From Caballeronia choica (GTDB taxonomy: Bacteria > Pseudomonadota > Gammaproteobacteria > Burkholderiales > Burkholderiaceae): a stretch of 64,000 nucleotides of DNA. The stretch is from positions 1 through 64,000 of the forward strand of contig NZ_FCON02000009.1 of NCBI RefSeq assembly GCF_001544535.1, in the 5' to 3' direction. A model generated the notes under the pieces. That model saw only the letters and a list, made by a program, of their open reading frames with translations. It was not told the DNA's origin and did not search any database. The position numbers and the translations under genes are program-made. Below, piece by piece: positions 36,785 through 45,200 of this stretch. Position 1 is the first letter of the stretch. Each line of letters opens with the position of its first letter.

Positions 36785-37159
36785 CTACTGGCCGAACGGC
36801 CGCTGCACCGCGAGTTTGCTGGTAACTGACGTCACACCCGCGACGCCCTTCGCGACCTCGGCGACGGTGTTGATCTGCGACGCGTCCGGGACCGTGCCGC
36901 TGATCATCACCGCGCCGTCTTTCGCGGTGATGCTGATGTCGCCCGCGTCGATCTCCTTGTGCTTCGCGAGCGCCGCGTACACCTTGCGTCGCAACGCGCG
37001 ATTCGCCTGCCGTTCGGCTTTGGGCGTCATGCCGCCAGAGGCAGTGCTCGCCGTGCCAGCCGATGCACCCGCCGACGCACCGCCCTGCGCCCACGCACTG
37101 ATCGACGTCACCGCGATCGCAATGCCGAGTGCCACCCTGAATCCATTCATCGCTTTCAT
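36785..37159 (-). CDS. Periplasmic BON-domain protein
   Basis: 124 residues. A signal peptide (to about AWA at 23) and a Gly/Ala/Ser linker precede one BON domain (about 55-120: LRRKVYAALAKHKEIDAGDI, MISGTVPDASQINTVAEVAK). BON proteins bind phospholipids or support the envelope under stress. ATG 37159 has GGAGAA 8 bp upstream. It lies 35 bp after the porin gene on the same strand and is probably co-transcribed with it. Confidence 0.85.
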   Translation of the reverse strand: MKAMNGFRVALGIAIAVTSISAWAQGGASAGASAGTASTASGGMTPKAERQANRALRRKVYAALAKHKEIDAGDISITAKDGAVMISGTVPDASQINTVAEVAKGVAGVTSVTSKLAVQRPFGQ

Positions 37160-37194
37160 CGTTGTTCTCCGTGCAGATTTCGAATTTCGAATTA

Positions 37195-38316
37195 TCAGAA
37201 GCTGTGACGCAGGCCGATCATCGCGGCCGTGGTCGACACGCCCGGCGCGACGGGCTGTCCGTACATGATCGTCTGGTTCATGGCCCCCCGGTTCGCGACG
37301 TATCCGACCTGCGCAGAGACTATCGTGCGCTTCGACAGGCTGTATTCCGCGCCCATCGCGTATTCACTCGAATGGTTGGCCGAGTTGTTGCGGTCCTTCA
37401 GATAGTAAAAACCGGACGTGATCTTTAAGAACGGGGTGAACTGATAGCCGAGACCGCCCGAAATCATCTCGTAGTCCGCCAGGCTCGTGTTCGACGGATT
37501 CCTGCCGATCCCGTACGACGCCGACACCGATATGCCGCGGAACGTGTACTTCGCACCGAAATAGTAGAGGCGGTTGTTGTCGAGCCCGCTCGGCGCGGCC
37601 GCCGCGAGGTTCGTGTCGTGGGCGTTGTAGTAGACGGCGGAGAGATTGAGGCCGTAGTTCGAATACCTGAGCACCGCCGATTCGCGCGTACCGCCCTGAA
37701 TCTGGCCCGGCACGCCGCCCGGCGCGTACTCGAGCGCGACCGATGCACCGTAGAACTTCGGCGACTGGTAGACGAGCGCATTGCTGTCGTATAGCGCGCC
37801 GATCGGCACGTTGGTGTTCGTCCCCGGCCAACCCGCAGCCTGGTTCAGCCCGAGCCACGCGCCCAGGATGCTGCCGAAGTACTCCGCCGCGCGGACGTCG
37901 GTATCGGCCATCGCGTAGATCATCGGCGTGTACTGCCGTCCGGCGTCGAACGTGCCGAATGGTCCGGAGAGGCCGACAGTCGCCTGCTGGTTGAACACCG
38001 CGGTACCGCCCGTCGTGTCGGCCAAGCCGAGCTTTCCGTTGCTGCTGTTGAACACGCCCTGCAGCCTGAAGTTGACCTTGTAGCCACCGCCGATGTCCTC
38101 GGCCCCCTTGATGCCCCAGAAACTCCCATAGAGGCTGCCGTCCTTGAGGCCGTACACGTGCCCGTTGTTGCGCGCGGCCGGTGCGAACGACGACGCCGCC
38201 GTGCTCTGATAGAAGACGCCCGAATCGATTGCGCCGTACAACGTGACCGATGACTGCGCCTGCGCTGCACTGGCGACTACTACGAGTATCGCTGCTCCGC
38301 TCCACCTCAGTTTCAT
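37195..38316 (-). CDS. Outer-membrane porin (OmpC-like)
   Basis: 373 residues. Signal peptide ending AAQAQ, then SSVTLYGAIDSGVFYQS, the standard first strand of Burkholderiales trimeric porins. It has 16-strand type repeats and a C-terminal Phe (GLRHSF), needed for outer-membrane assembly. AAGGAG precedes ATG 38316. Two imperfect GTCGAC sites lie about 225-255 bp upstream. It would provide diffusion of small solutes, perhaps the substrate of the BKACE region. Confidence 0.92.
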   Translation of the reverse strand: MKLRWSGAAILVVVASAAQAQSSVTLYGAIDSGVFYQSTAASSFAPAARNNGHVYGLKDGSLYGSFWGIKGAEDIGGGYKVNFRLQGVFNSSNGKLGLADTTGGTAVFNQQATVGLSGPFGTFDAGRQYTPMIYAMADTDVRAAEYFGSILGAWLGLNQAAGWPGTNTNVPIGALYDSNALVYQSPKFYGASVALEYAPGGVPGQIQGGTRESAVLRYSNYGLNLSAVYYNAHDTNLAAAAPSGLDNNRLYYFGAKYTFRGISVSASYGIGRNPSNTSLADYEMISGGLGYQFTPFLKITSGFYYLKDRNNSANHSSEYAMGAEYSLSKRTIVSAQVGYVANRGAMNQTIMYGQPVAPGVSTTAAMIGLRHSF

Positions 38317-38540
38317 TGAGTCTCCTTGGCTTTTTTGATGGCCGGGCAAGCCCGGCGGATACCCGCCTGTTACCGGACGGCGCGAGGTCGCCAATCCATG
38401 CTGCCGTCGGCTGTCGGCGGGTGTGCACGTCCTTGTAACGAAAGCTCCTCCCGGCACCAGGGCCGCAGAACCGAACGATGTTGCCGACGACTTCCGACAC
38501 AGGAACATTGACGATAGCGATCATCCTCCATAATTGTTTT

Positions 38541-38782
38541 GGTCGACATTAATACTTATACTTAGTCGACCTGGCGGGCAGAAGGGTGCGCGGCTACACA
38601 TCCGCCCCCCGGAGTTGCGTCGGCGCGGAGTCAATTGGCGTCTGCCCTATCCACAGAAATCACACGCTTTCGATTGTTGTCGACATTATTAATTAATGGA
38701 AGTACACTGTGAGTCACAGTGGCGATGCGCCGCCGCGACCGATCGAAGGTCAATGAACGGAGGAATTCCAATTTTGTCGACG
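38541..38782. promoter_or_regulatory. Cluster of GTCGAC-centred sites and a 17-bp palindrome
   Basis: The divergent region between the porin and the BKACE genes has GGTCGAC (38541-38547) with GTCGACC (38565-38571), a TGTCGACA in TTGTCGACATTATT (38678-38685), and TTTGTCGACG (to 38782). The palindrome CACTGTGA-G-TCACAGTG lies at 38705-38721. The motif matches the one before the FCD regulator gene, which suggests a shared regulon. Confidence 0.55.
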
Positions 38783-38784
38783 CT

Positions 38785-38995
38785 GTCTGCCCAGCGATAC
38801 GGACGAGGTACCAGTGACGACCGCCCATCACGTGCAAAAGGCCGTGGACTTCTGCGACGCCGGTGCCACCGTTTTGCACGTGCATGCGCGCGAAGTCGAT
38901 GGCAAAGGCTCCAGGCGCAAGTTCATGTTCAGAGATGCTGGGGATCGCCTGCGCACCGTCGTGCCGAAGATGGTGCTGAAAAGGGAGATTTCAAA
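38785..38995 (+). pseudogene. Truncated second copy of the BKACE gene
   Basis: The frame reads LPSDTDEVPVTTAHHVQKAV, DFCDAGATVLHVHAREVDGK and LRTVVPKMVLK, which aligns with residues about 30-90 of the intact BKACE protein downstream (IPADFPEDIPITMEEQIQKA, TVLHLHVREPDGKGSKR, VPEMVIQ). The zinc-binding HxH is preserved (HVHARE). The rest of the gene is missing and the frame continues into unrelated sequence. It is a remnant of a tandem duplication or of a related gene. Confidence 0.8.
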
Positions 38996-39054
38996 GCTTT
39001 ATCATCTAGTTCGGCATTCTAAATATTTACGTTTCAACCTGGAGATCCATCATC

Positions 39055-40113
39055 ATGAACTTCCTTGACGGCCACCTGTATCCCGAGAACCAGCAGCCTC
39101 TGATCATCACCGCCGCTCCCTATGCGCCGGGCTGGATTCCCGCGGACTTTCCTGAAGATATTCCTATCACAATGGAAGAGCAGATTCAGAAGGCGGTGGA
39201 TTGCTACGAAGCCGGTGCCACCGTGCTGCATCTGCATGTACGCGAACCCGATGGCAAAGGCAGCAAGCGCCTGTCCATGTTCAATGAGCTGATCGCCGGG
39301 GTGCGCGCCCGCGTGCCGGAAATGGTCATCCAGGTGGGCGGCTCCATCAGCTTTGCGCCTGAATCCGAGGGCGAAGCCGCCCAATGGCTAAGCGATGACA
39401 CGCGGCACATGCTGGCCGAACTCGATCCGAAGCCCGACCAGGTGACTGTCACCGTCAACACTACGCAGATGAATGTGACGGAGCATGCCGGCATCGACGA
39501 CTTCAGGGGAGTTTCGCGGGGATTTCCGCAGCTCTATGCCACCTACAAGGACATGATCGTACCGTCGAATCCGAGCTGGGCCGAAGAGCACATCCGACGC
39601 CTGACGGCTGCCGGAATCCAAAGCGAGTTTCAGTGCTACAACATCAACAGCTTTGAAACGATTGAGCGGATGATTCGCCGCGGTGTCTACAAGGGGCCGC
39701 TGGTGATGAACTGGGTGGCCATCAGCGGCGGCATGGACCAAGCGAACATCTACAACCTGGCCAACTTCCTGCGTGCTGCGCCTGACGGCGCGGTGATCAC
39801 GGTGGAGAGCTCGGTGCTGAATGTACTGCCCGTGAATATGATCGGCATGGCTCTGGGCCTGCATGTGCGGTGCGGCATCGAGGATGTGCTCTGGAATCAG
39901 ACCCGCACCGGCAAGATGAGCTCCGTCGAGCAGATTAAGCAGTTGGTGCGTATCGCGGGCGAATTTGGCCGACCCATAGCGACAGCGAAACAGGCACGAG
40001 AGATCATGAAGATCGGGGTCTTCTACGACACGGCGGACGAGACGCTTCAGGCCAATGGCTTCGCGCCCAATCGTAACGGTGGGAACCAGGGATTCCTGCG
40101 CAAGCCGACCTAA
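39055..40113 (+). CDS. Beta-keto acid cleavage enzyme (BKACE, DUF849)
   Basis: 352 residues. A TIM-barrel Zn enzyme that condenses a beta-keto acid with acetyl-CoA and splits it to acetoacetate plus a CoA ester. Family marks are the start PLIITAAPYAPGW, zinc His in TVLHLHVRE, QVGGS, a Glu/Gln-rich core and the C-terminal RCGIEDVLW. The substrate is set by a few active-site residues and cannot be fixed here. GGAG lies 10 bp before ATG 39055. A partial copy lies just upstream. Confidence 0.88.
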   Translation: MNFLDGHLYPENQQPLIITAAPYAPGWIPADFPEDIPITMEEQIQKAVDCYEAGATVLHLHVREPDGKGSKRLSMFNELIAGVRARVPEMVIQVGGSISFAPESEGEAAQWLSDDTRHMLAELDPKPDQVTVTVNTTQMNVTEHAGIDDFRGVSRGFPQLYATYKDMIVPSNPSWAEEHIRRLTAAGIQSEFQCYNINSFETIERMIRRGVYKGPLVMNWVAISGGMDQANIYNLANFLRAAPDGAVITVESSVLNVLPVNMIGMALGLHVRCGIEDVLWNQTRTGKMSSVEQIKQLVRIAGEFGRPIATAKQAREIMKIGVFYDTADETLQANGFAPNRNGGNQGFLRKPT

Positions 40114-40301
40114 AGCCTCTCGGCGATTGACATCATATGCTGTATGACACACCCAGCATTGATAGAGCCGGACTCAAGGTTGAAGTTGAAGCTAACCCTG
40201 CATCCGCCGAAATCTTTTGGCGAGATCAAAGGTGAAGTAAGGGCTAGCGAGCCGCAGGTGAACCGCGGCAGTCGATACGTGACAGCAATCATTTTGCATG
40301 G

Positions 40302-40335
40302 GATCGGAGTAAGCGCTAGAGCGCCAACTCCGATC
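40302..40335 (+). promoter_or_regulatory. Strong hairpin 13 bp before the oxidoreductase start
   Basis: GATCGGAGT (40302-40310) pairs with ACTCCGATC (40327-40335), and inside it GCGCT-AG-AGCGC (40313-40324) makes a second stem. The structure ends next to the ribosome site AGGAG. No T-run follows, so it is a candidate leader-RNA element or operator rather than a simple terminator. Confidence 0.5.
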
Positions 40336-40348
40336 GACAGGAGACAAC

Positions 40349-41329
40349 ATGGCGAAAGTCGTTAAATTCTACGAAACCGGCGGTCCCGAGGTCCTTCGTT
40401 TTGAGGACGCTGACGTTGGAAAGCCGGGACCGGGCGAAGTGCGCGTCCGCCACGTGGCAGTGGGCCTCAACTTTGCCGACACCTACTTCCGCGGAGGCAC
40501 CTACGCGGTGCCGCTCCCCAGCGGCCTCGGCAACGAGGCAGCCGGCGTGGTCGAGGCCATCGGTGCCGGCGTGACCCATCTGGCAGTCGGCGACCGTGTG
40601 ACCTACACGGGCTTCATCAATACGCTGGGCGCCTACAGCACCGAGAGGCTGATCTCTGCCGCGCTGCTGATCAAGCTGCCGGAGGCCATCAGTTGCGAGG
40701 CTGCAGCGGCCATGACCATGCGGGGCTTGTCCGCCGCCTACCTGGTGCGCCGAATCTACCCTTTCAAGGCGGGCGACGCCGTGCTGCTGCATGCCGCAGC
40801 AGGCGGTGTTGGCCTGATCGTTTCACAGTGGGCAAAATTGCTCGGGCTGACGGTGATTGGCACGGTTTCGACTGACGCCAAAGCCGAGGTGGCGCGCGCC
40901 CACGGCTGCGATCACACGATCAACTACAGTCATGAGGACGTGGCCAAGCGCGTGCGGGAACTGACCGAGGGCGTGGGCGTGTCCGTGGTCTTCGACAGCG
41001 TGGGCCAGGCCACCTTCATGTCCTCGCTAGACTCCCTCAAGCGCCGCGGCCTGATGGTCTGCGTCGGCACTGCTTCTGGCAAAATCCCGCCGTTCGATCC
41101 GCAAATTCTGGCCCGCAAGGGCTCGCTGTACCTGACCCGCCCGGGACTCGCCGATTACATCGCCGATCCGGTCGAAAAGGCGGAACTGGTCGATGAGCTA
41201 TTCGGCCACGTGGCGGCAGGCCGGATTCGCATCGAGATCAATCAGCGGTATGCCTTGCAGGACGCGGTGCAGGCACATCAGGACCTGGAGGCTCGAAAAA
41301 CTACGGGATCCTCTATTTTCGTGATCTGA
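40349..41329 (+). CDS. Quinone oxidoreductase, zeta-crystallin type
   Basis: 326 residues, the usual length. A medium-chain dehydrogenase lacking the Zn ligands. It begins AKVVKFYETGGPEVLRFED, has GLNFADTYFRGGTY, and binds NADPH at VLLHAAAGGVGLIVSQWAKL. The C-terminus ends ARKTTGSSIFVI as in Qor. It reduces quinones or enones with NADPH. AGGAG precedes ATG 40349, and an unusual hairpin lies just before that. It stands 235 bp after the BKACE gene and has no clear pathway partner. Confidence 0.9.
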   Translation: MAKVVKFYETGGPEVLRFEDADVGKPGPGEVRVRHVAVGLNFADTYFRGGTYAVPLPSGLGNEAAGVVEAIGAGVTHLAVGDRVTYTGFINTLGAYSTERLISAALLIKLPEAISCEAAAAMTMRGLSAAYLVRRIYPFKAGDAVLLHAAAGGVGLIVSQWAKLLGLTVIGTVSTDAKAEVARAHGCDHTINYSHEDVAKRVRELTEGVGVSVVFDSVGQATFMSSLDSLKRRGLMVCVGTASGKIPPFDPQILARKGSLYLTRPGLADYIADPVEKAELVDELFGHVAAGRIRIEINQRYALQDAVQAHQDLEARKTTGSSIFVI

Positions 41330-41334
41330 GTGTT

Positions 41335-41535
41335 CTATTTCCCGAGACCCTGTTGGCCAATCGCCTCTTGCGTATCGACGAAATCAAGAAATACGAACGG
41401 CTTGATCATCTTGCCGACGTCGGACGAGCTGACCATGCGGACGACCGGCCCGTGCGCATAGCCGCGCGTGCGGAAGAATACGTTGCGGCCGCCACCGACG
41501 GCGGGGCTGGGTGGAAATTGGACGACGACATTCAT
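41335..41535 (-). pseudogene. Pirin-family protein, N-terminal fragment
   Basis: 66 codons. FFRTRGYAHGPVVRMVSSSD and KPFVFLDFVDTQEAI match the first cupin of the pirin family, whose members have about 280-300 residues. The frame then stops and the rest is absent; the convergent oxidoreductase gene begins 5 bp away. The gene was probably cut off when the adjacent segment was joined. Confidence 0.75.
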
Positions 41536-41604
41536 GGGGCGCACTCCAGGTATCTGACTTGCCATCGATGAGATGCCTGGTCAGATCTCTGCATCAGTTT
41601 GCGC

Positions 41605-41840
41605 TTAGTTGAGGAAGTATCCCGTGAACATCGTCAACCCCAGGAACGCGAATGCCTCAGTCAGGTGCTCGTCGCTCCAGCCGGCTTGTTGAGCGGCCTT
41701 CCACGTGGCGTCGGTGACGTTTCCCGTATTTGCCGCCGCTTCCCTGACCACGCGGGTCAGTGCGTCGATCCTGGCGTCACCTGTCGTTGTGCCTGTCCGC
41801 AAGGGCGGCGATCTGTGCTTCGGCCCAACCGTTCACGCGG
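41605..41840 (-). pseudogene. Carboxymuconolactone-decarboxylase-family fragment, frameshifted
   Basis: RVNGWAEAQIAAL in one frame is followed, after a shift near 41800, by TGDARIDALTRVVREAAANT and TWKAAQQAGWSDEHLTEAFA. This is the C-terminal half of an AhpD/CMD-like protein. The N-terminal half with the Cys pair is missing. It follows the NmrA-like gene by about 20 bp and was probably the next gene of that operon, with pirin after it. Confidence 0.75.
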
Positions 41841-41861
41841 GCGAATTGACTGGCGATACCT

Positions 41862-42767
41862 TCAGGTGGCTGCCGGGATCGCGAAGTTCGCTTTGGCCCA
41901 TGCGGCAAACTTCGTCGGCTGCTGGCCGGCGATTTTGTTGGCGAGCACGATGGCGTCGCGCGAATCCGAGCCGAGATACGTGTGCGCTTCGAAGTAGGCG
42001 AGCATCGCCGCGATACCGTCCGCGTGTGGAAACCAGCCGGCAAAAACCTCGCGCGGAACTTGCTTGAACGACAGCGAGTTTCCTTGTTGATTCAGGGTGG
42101 CGATGATCTCGTTGAAGCTCAGGAAATCGCCGACCAGCGCCAAATGTTCGCCCCGCCCTGCAAGGTCCGGCTGAGCAAACGCGCCGGCCACGAGGCGGCC
42201 GAGTTCAGTGATGTCGCCCATATGGATGACGCGCCGCTCAGGGTCAAGCGGCAATGCCCAACCCACGGCGCCGTCCGGTTGTTTCTGCGGAGCCATTAGG
42301 CCGATCAGGTTTTGGTAATAGAACGGCGCGATCACGAACGTGTGGTACGCGAACCCGGCGTCGCTCACGATGGGTTCGACTTTCGCCTTGGCCGTGAAGT
42401 GCGGGACATCGATTGTGCCGCCGCTGATCGTCTCCACATTGGGAAGCGTCGACCAGATGAAGTGCTGTACGCCGGCTTCTTTCGCCGCGTTGACGGCCGC
42501 GAGCGCCTGCCTGGGCTCATCTGCTTGCGCTTCCCAGGAATTAGTCACCAGGAAAACGCCGTGTGCTCTGGCAAATGCGGCTTTAAGCGTTTCCGGACGA
42601 TTGAAATCCGCTAGAACGACTTCGTCACCCAGCTTCGGATGCGTGGCCGGATTGCGCGTCAACGCGCGCACTTTGAATTGACCGCTCGCCTGCAGCGCGC
42701 GCACAACGGCGCCGCCTTGCTGACCGGTTGCGCCGACGACGGCGATGAGCTTCTGGGTATTCGACAT
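41862..42767 (-). CDS. NmrA-like NAD(P)-binding protein
   Basis: 301 residues. The Rossmann motif VVGATGQQGGAVVRAL is at the N-terminus, followed by GVFLVTNSWEAQADEPRQA, FIWSTLPNVE and a C-terminal NmrA-type domain. It resembles atypical SDRs of the NmrA/HSCARG group, which often sense NADP(H) or reduce quinones. Start MSNTQKL at 42767 has GGAG 7-10 bp upstream. The frame stays open upstream into an azoreductase remnant. It is divergent from a LysR gene that may control it. Confidence 0.88.
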   Translation of the reverse strand: MSNTQKLIAVVGATGQQGGAVVRALQASGQFKVRALTRNPATHPKLGDEVVLADFNRPETLKAAFARAHGVFLVTNSWEAQADEPRQALAAVNAAKEAGVQHFIWSTLPNVETISGGTIDVPHFTAKAKVEPIVSDAGFAYHTFVIAPFYYQNLIGLMAPQKQPDGAVGWALPLDPERRVIHMGDITELGRLVAGAFAQPDLAGRGEHLALVGDFLSFNEIIATLNQQGNSLSFKQVPREVFAGWFPHADGIAAMLAYFEAHTYLGSDSRDAIVLANKIAGQQPTKFAAWAKANFAIPAAT

Positions 42768-42824
42768 GGATGCTCTCCAGTGTGTATTTTGTTGGGGCGG
42801 TGCTGCCTTACGCAGCGAGCCCAG

Positions 42825-42944
42825 CGGCCGCTTCGCCGCGGCGATGGCGCCGCTGCGTGCCTCCGGACCCATCGCCACACCTTCCGCGCGAATGAAGGTG
42901 ATGTCTGCGATGCGCAAAAAGCCGACGGCCGCCTTATCAGGATG
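42825..42944 (-). pseudogene. FMN azoreductase (AzoR-like), C-terminal scrap
   Basis: HPDKAAVGFLRIADITFIRA and EGVAMGPEARSGAIAAAK match the end of FMN-dependent NADH azoreductases ('LGFIGITDVxFIRAEGLAxGPE'). Only about 40 codons remain, and no stop separates them from the NmrA-like frame. It shows that an azoreductase gene once stood between the LysR and NmrA-like genes. The rest of 42945-43076 is promoter space. Confidence 0.7.
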
Positions 42945-43076
42945 CAACGCCACCTTGGAGGGAGAGAACGGCTTTTTGTGGCCGCCTCCTGTGCGACACA
43001 TCAAGTATGGGGATCAAAGGCGTCTCACACTAGATGGTAAAATAGGATTTTATTAATCCATTTCTGGAGGAATAGC

Positions 43077-43952
43077 ATGCTTGATCTGAATGATCTGGTG
43101 ATGTTCGTCCAGGTCGTCCGCGCAGGCAGCTTTTCCGAAGCGGCGCGGCGTCTGCGCATGCCGGCAAATACGCTGAGCCGACGCATCGATCAACTCGAAG
43201 GGCAACTCGGCACACGTCTGCTGCATCGCTCGACTCGCAAACTCGCGCCGAGCACGGAAGGTCAGGCGCTGTTCGAGCGCTACGCGCCGGCGCTTGACCA
43301 GATCCTGGAGATCGGGCGGCTCCATGCAGATGAGCAGGCACCGTCCGGCTCGGTTCGCGTCGCCGCGATGGCCGGCCTGTTCGAACTCATCGGCATGGAA
43401 TGGCTGGTCGAGTTCTACACGCGCTATCCACACATCAGCCTTGAGTTCCTGCTCGACGATACGCCGACCGATCTGATCTCCGAGCGCATCGATCTGGCCT
43501 TGCGCATGGGCATCGAGACCGGTAGCGGCTTTAAGGTGCGTCGGCTGGCACCAAGTGCAATGATTCTCGCGGCGAGTTCCGCTTATCTGGAGCGACGCCC
43601 TGCACCACGCACGCTGCGTGAACTGGCCGAACACGACTGTCTGACGATTTCCAATCGACAGGGTCGCAACACGTGGCGTCTGCAGGGTCCACGCGGTAGC
43701 CAGGAACTGTCGATCAACAGCCGGTTCGCGGTCAACGACATGCGAGTGCTGGCGCACGCTTGTGTAGCTGGACTGGGTATTGCGCTGCTGCCGCAGTTGA
43801 TGGTCGAGCCGATGCTCGCGCAGGGGAAGCTGGTACGCGTACTGCCGAGCTATCGGCGCGCCAGCAGCGGCCTCGGCCTGCAACTCGTCTATACGAGCCG
43901 CCCACCAGTGCCGCCTGCGGTAGCGGTCTTCGCCGAGTTTCTTTTGGAGTAA
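43077..43952 (+). CDS. LysR-family regulator
   Basis: 291 residues. HTH at about 5-60 (LNDLVMFVQVVRAGSFSEAARRL, NTLSRRIDQLEGQLG) and a substrate-binding domain from about 90 (GSVRVAAMAGLFELIG). GGAGG lies 7 bp before ATG 43077. It is divergent from the decayed azoR-nmrA-CMD-pirin operon. Such LysR genes next to azoreductase and NmrA genes usually respond to quinones or electrophiles. With its targets mostly broken, its present role is uncertain. Confidence 0.9.
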   Translation: MLDLNDLVMFVQVVRAGSFSEAARRLRMPANTLSRRIDQLEGQLGTRLLHRSTRKLAPSTEGQALFERYAPALDQILEIGRLHADEQAPSGSVRVAAMAGLFELIGMEWLVEFYTRYPHISLEFLLDDTPTDLISERIDLALRMGIETGSGFKVRRLAPSAMILAASSAYLERRPAPRTLRELAEHDCLTISNRQGRNTWRLQGPRGSQELSINSRFAVNDMRVLAHACVAGLGIALLPQLMVEPMLAQGKLVRVLPSYRRASSGLGLQLVYTSRPPVPPAVAVFAEFLLE

Positions 43953-44198
43953 CTCGGCGATGCAATGACAAACCCCTCACAGAACCATGCCAGCCGATAA
44001 GTTCGTCACCTTGCACAAGGCGTGCGAAAGCGTAAGCGTCGATTCACCGCCGAGCACGTCATCGCACGCTCATGTCAGCGACACGACGAGTCAAGCTTGT
44101 GCCGACCAGAGCTAATCGTCCCTTCCGTGCAGCTTTGCTTCCACAGGTAGCACGTAGCGTCCCTGATGCCCCGCTTGCGGCACATCTTTGGTCTACGA

Positions 44199-44530
44199 TC
44201 AAACGCTCGTGCTGTCCCACAGCGGGGCAAGTCCGGGGAGATCAACAATTCGGCTACCTTCCGTAGCCAACGCGTGTATCGCCGCCATGTCCGCACCATC
44301 CAGTTCGAAATCGAATATCGCCATGTTCTGTTCCAGTCGATCGATCCGGGAAGTCCTGGAAAGCGGCTCTCTGGATAGTTGCTCACCCAGACCTTTGTTG
44401 TCAGAAAAATTTCGCTTCCTGGAATGCCGGACGCCGCGACGCATTGTCCGATTTCGCCCTCGTTGCGATAGATTTGCGCGGTATCGATATGACGGAATCC
44501 GGCATGAAGGGCGGCGGGGATCAGAACATG
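44199..44530 (-). pseudogene. Aldo/keto reductase with internal deletion
   Basis: The N-terminal part LIPAALHAGFRHIDTAQIYR and SGIPGSEIFLTTKVWVSNYP carries the catalytic Asp (DTA) and Tyr (IY) region of AKR5-type enzymes. It is followed directly, in another frame, by MAIFDFELDGADMAAIHALA and the C-terminus. About 150 central residues are missing, including the catalytic Lys/His region. The protein cannot be functional. Confidence 0.8.
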
Positions 44531-44969
44531 ACAAGCTCGTCGTCGTTCCAGACGATCAGATGCCCCAAGGCGGCGTGCGCGGGATTCTCGTTGGCGCTGG
44601 TAACGAAATGGTGTTTCGCTCGCAGACCACTGCCTACTTAACGGGAGAACTGACGAGATCAAGTCCAGCGAACAGATTCCGTGTGGAATAACCCTGTCAC
44701 CGCGATTGCTCAAGTCAAGCCTGGTCTTTCCGGCATCACTTCCTAACCACCCGCTAGGGAGATTCCATCGTGTTCTTGACTTCGTCCGGCCTTAAACTCA
44801 TTATTCCATATACGGCTATTCTAAACACGATGATACGTCATCTAATAATCTTTCGACGAGAAATCGAGAAAGCGGTACCCGCTCTGCATCGGACAAGCTC
44901 GGGGCTTTGATCGGACCGCGAAACTCACCAACCTATCCCATACTTGATAACGGTAAGGAGGAGGACGAC
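44531..44969. other. Gap, AT-richer, no gene seen
   Basis: 440 bp beyond the aldo/keto reductase remnant. Composition is AT-richer (for example TTATTCCATATACGGCTATT near 44800), which would suit a promoter. No protein or RNA gene is recognised. Confidence 0.4.
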
Positions 44970-45074
44970 ATGCACACCTACAAGCATGAACACGAGAACG
45001 ACCCGAGGGTGTTCTTCGCGCTGGATTCAGCGTTCAGCCCCGTCGATAACGTCCTCCCATGTAAAGCAAATTGA
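44970..45074 (+). CDS. Possible 34-residue small protein
   Basis: ATG 44970 follows AAGGAGGAGG by 5 bp, an unusually strong ribosome site. The frame reads MHTYKHEHENDPRVFFALDS and ends after 34 residues at TGA 45072. No family is recognised. It may be a real small protein or the surviving 5' end of a deleted gene. The 126 bp after it hold nothing clear. Confidence 0.3.
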   Translation: MHTYKHEHENDPRVFFALDSAFSPVDNVLPCKAN

Positions 45075-45200
45075 TACGTCAACGGGTTGCATTACCTTGA
45101 ATCTCGCGAGATGCCGATGTGACAGCAGGCAGGGAAATTCTGACCTGCCGTCACGCTTTGATCTCGCGGACAGTCGACAGGAAAACCGCGCAATCAGCTG

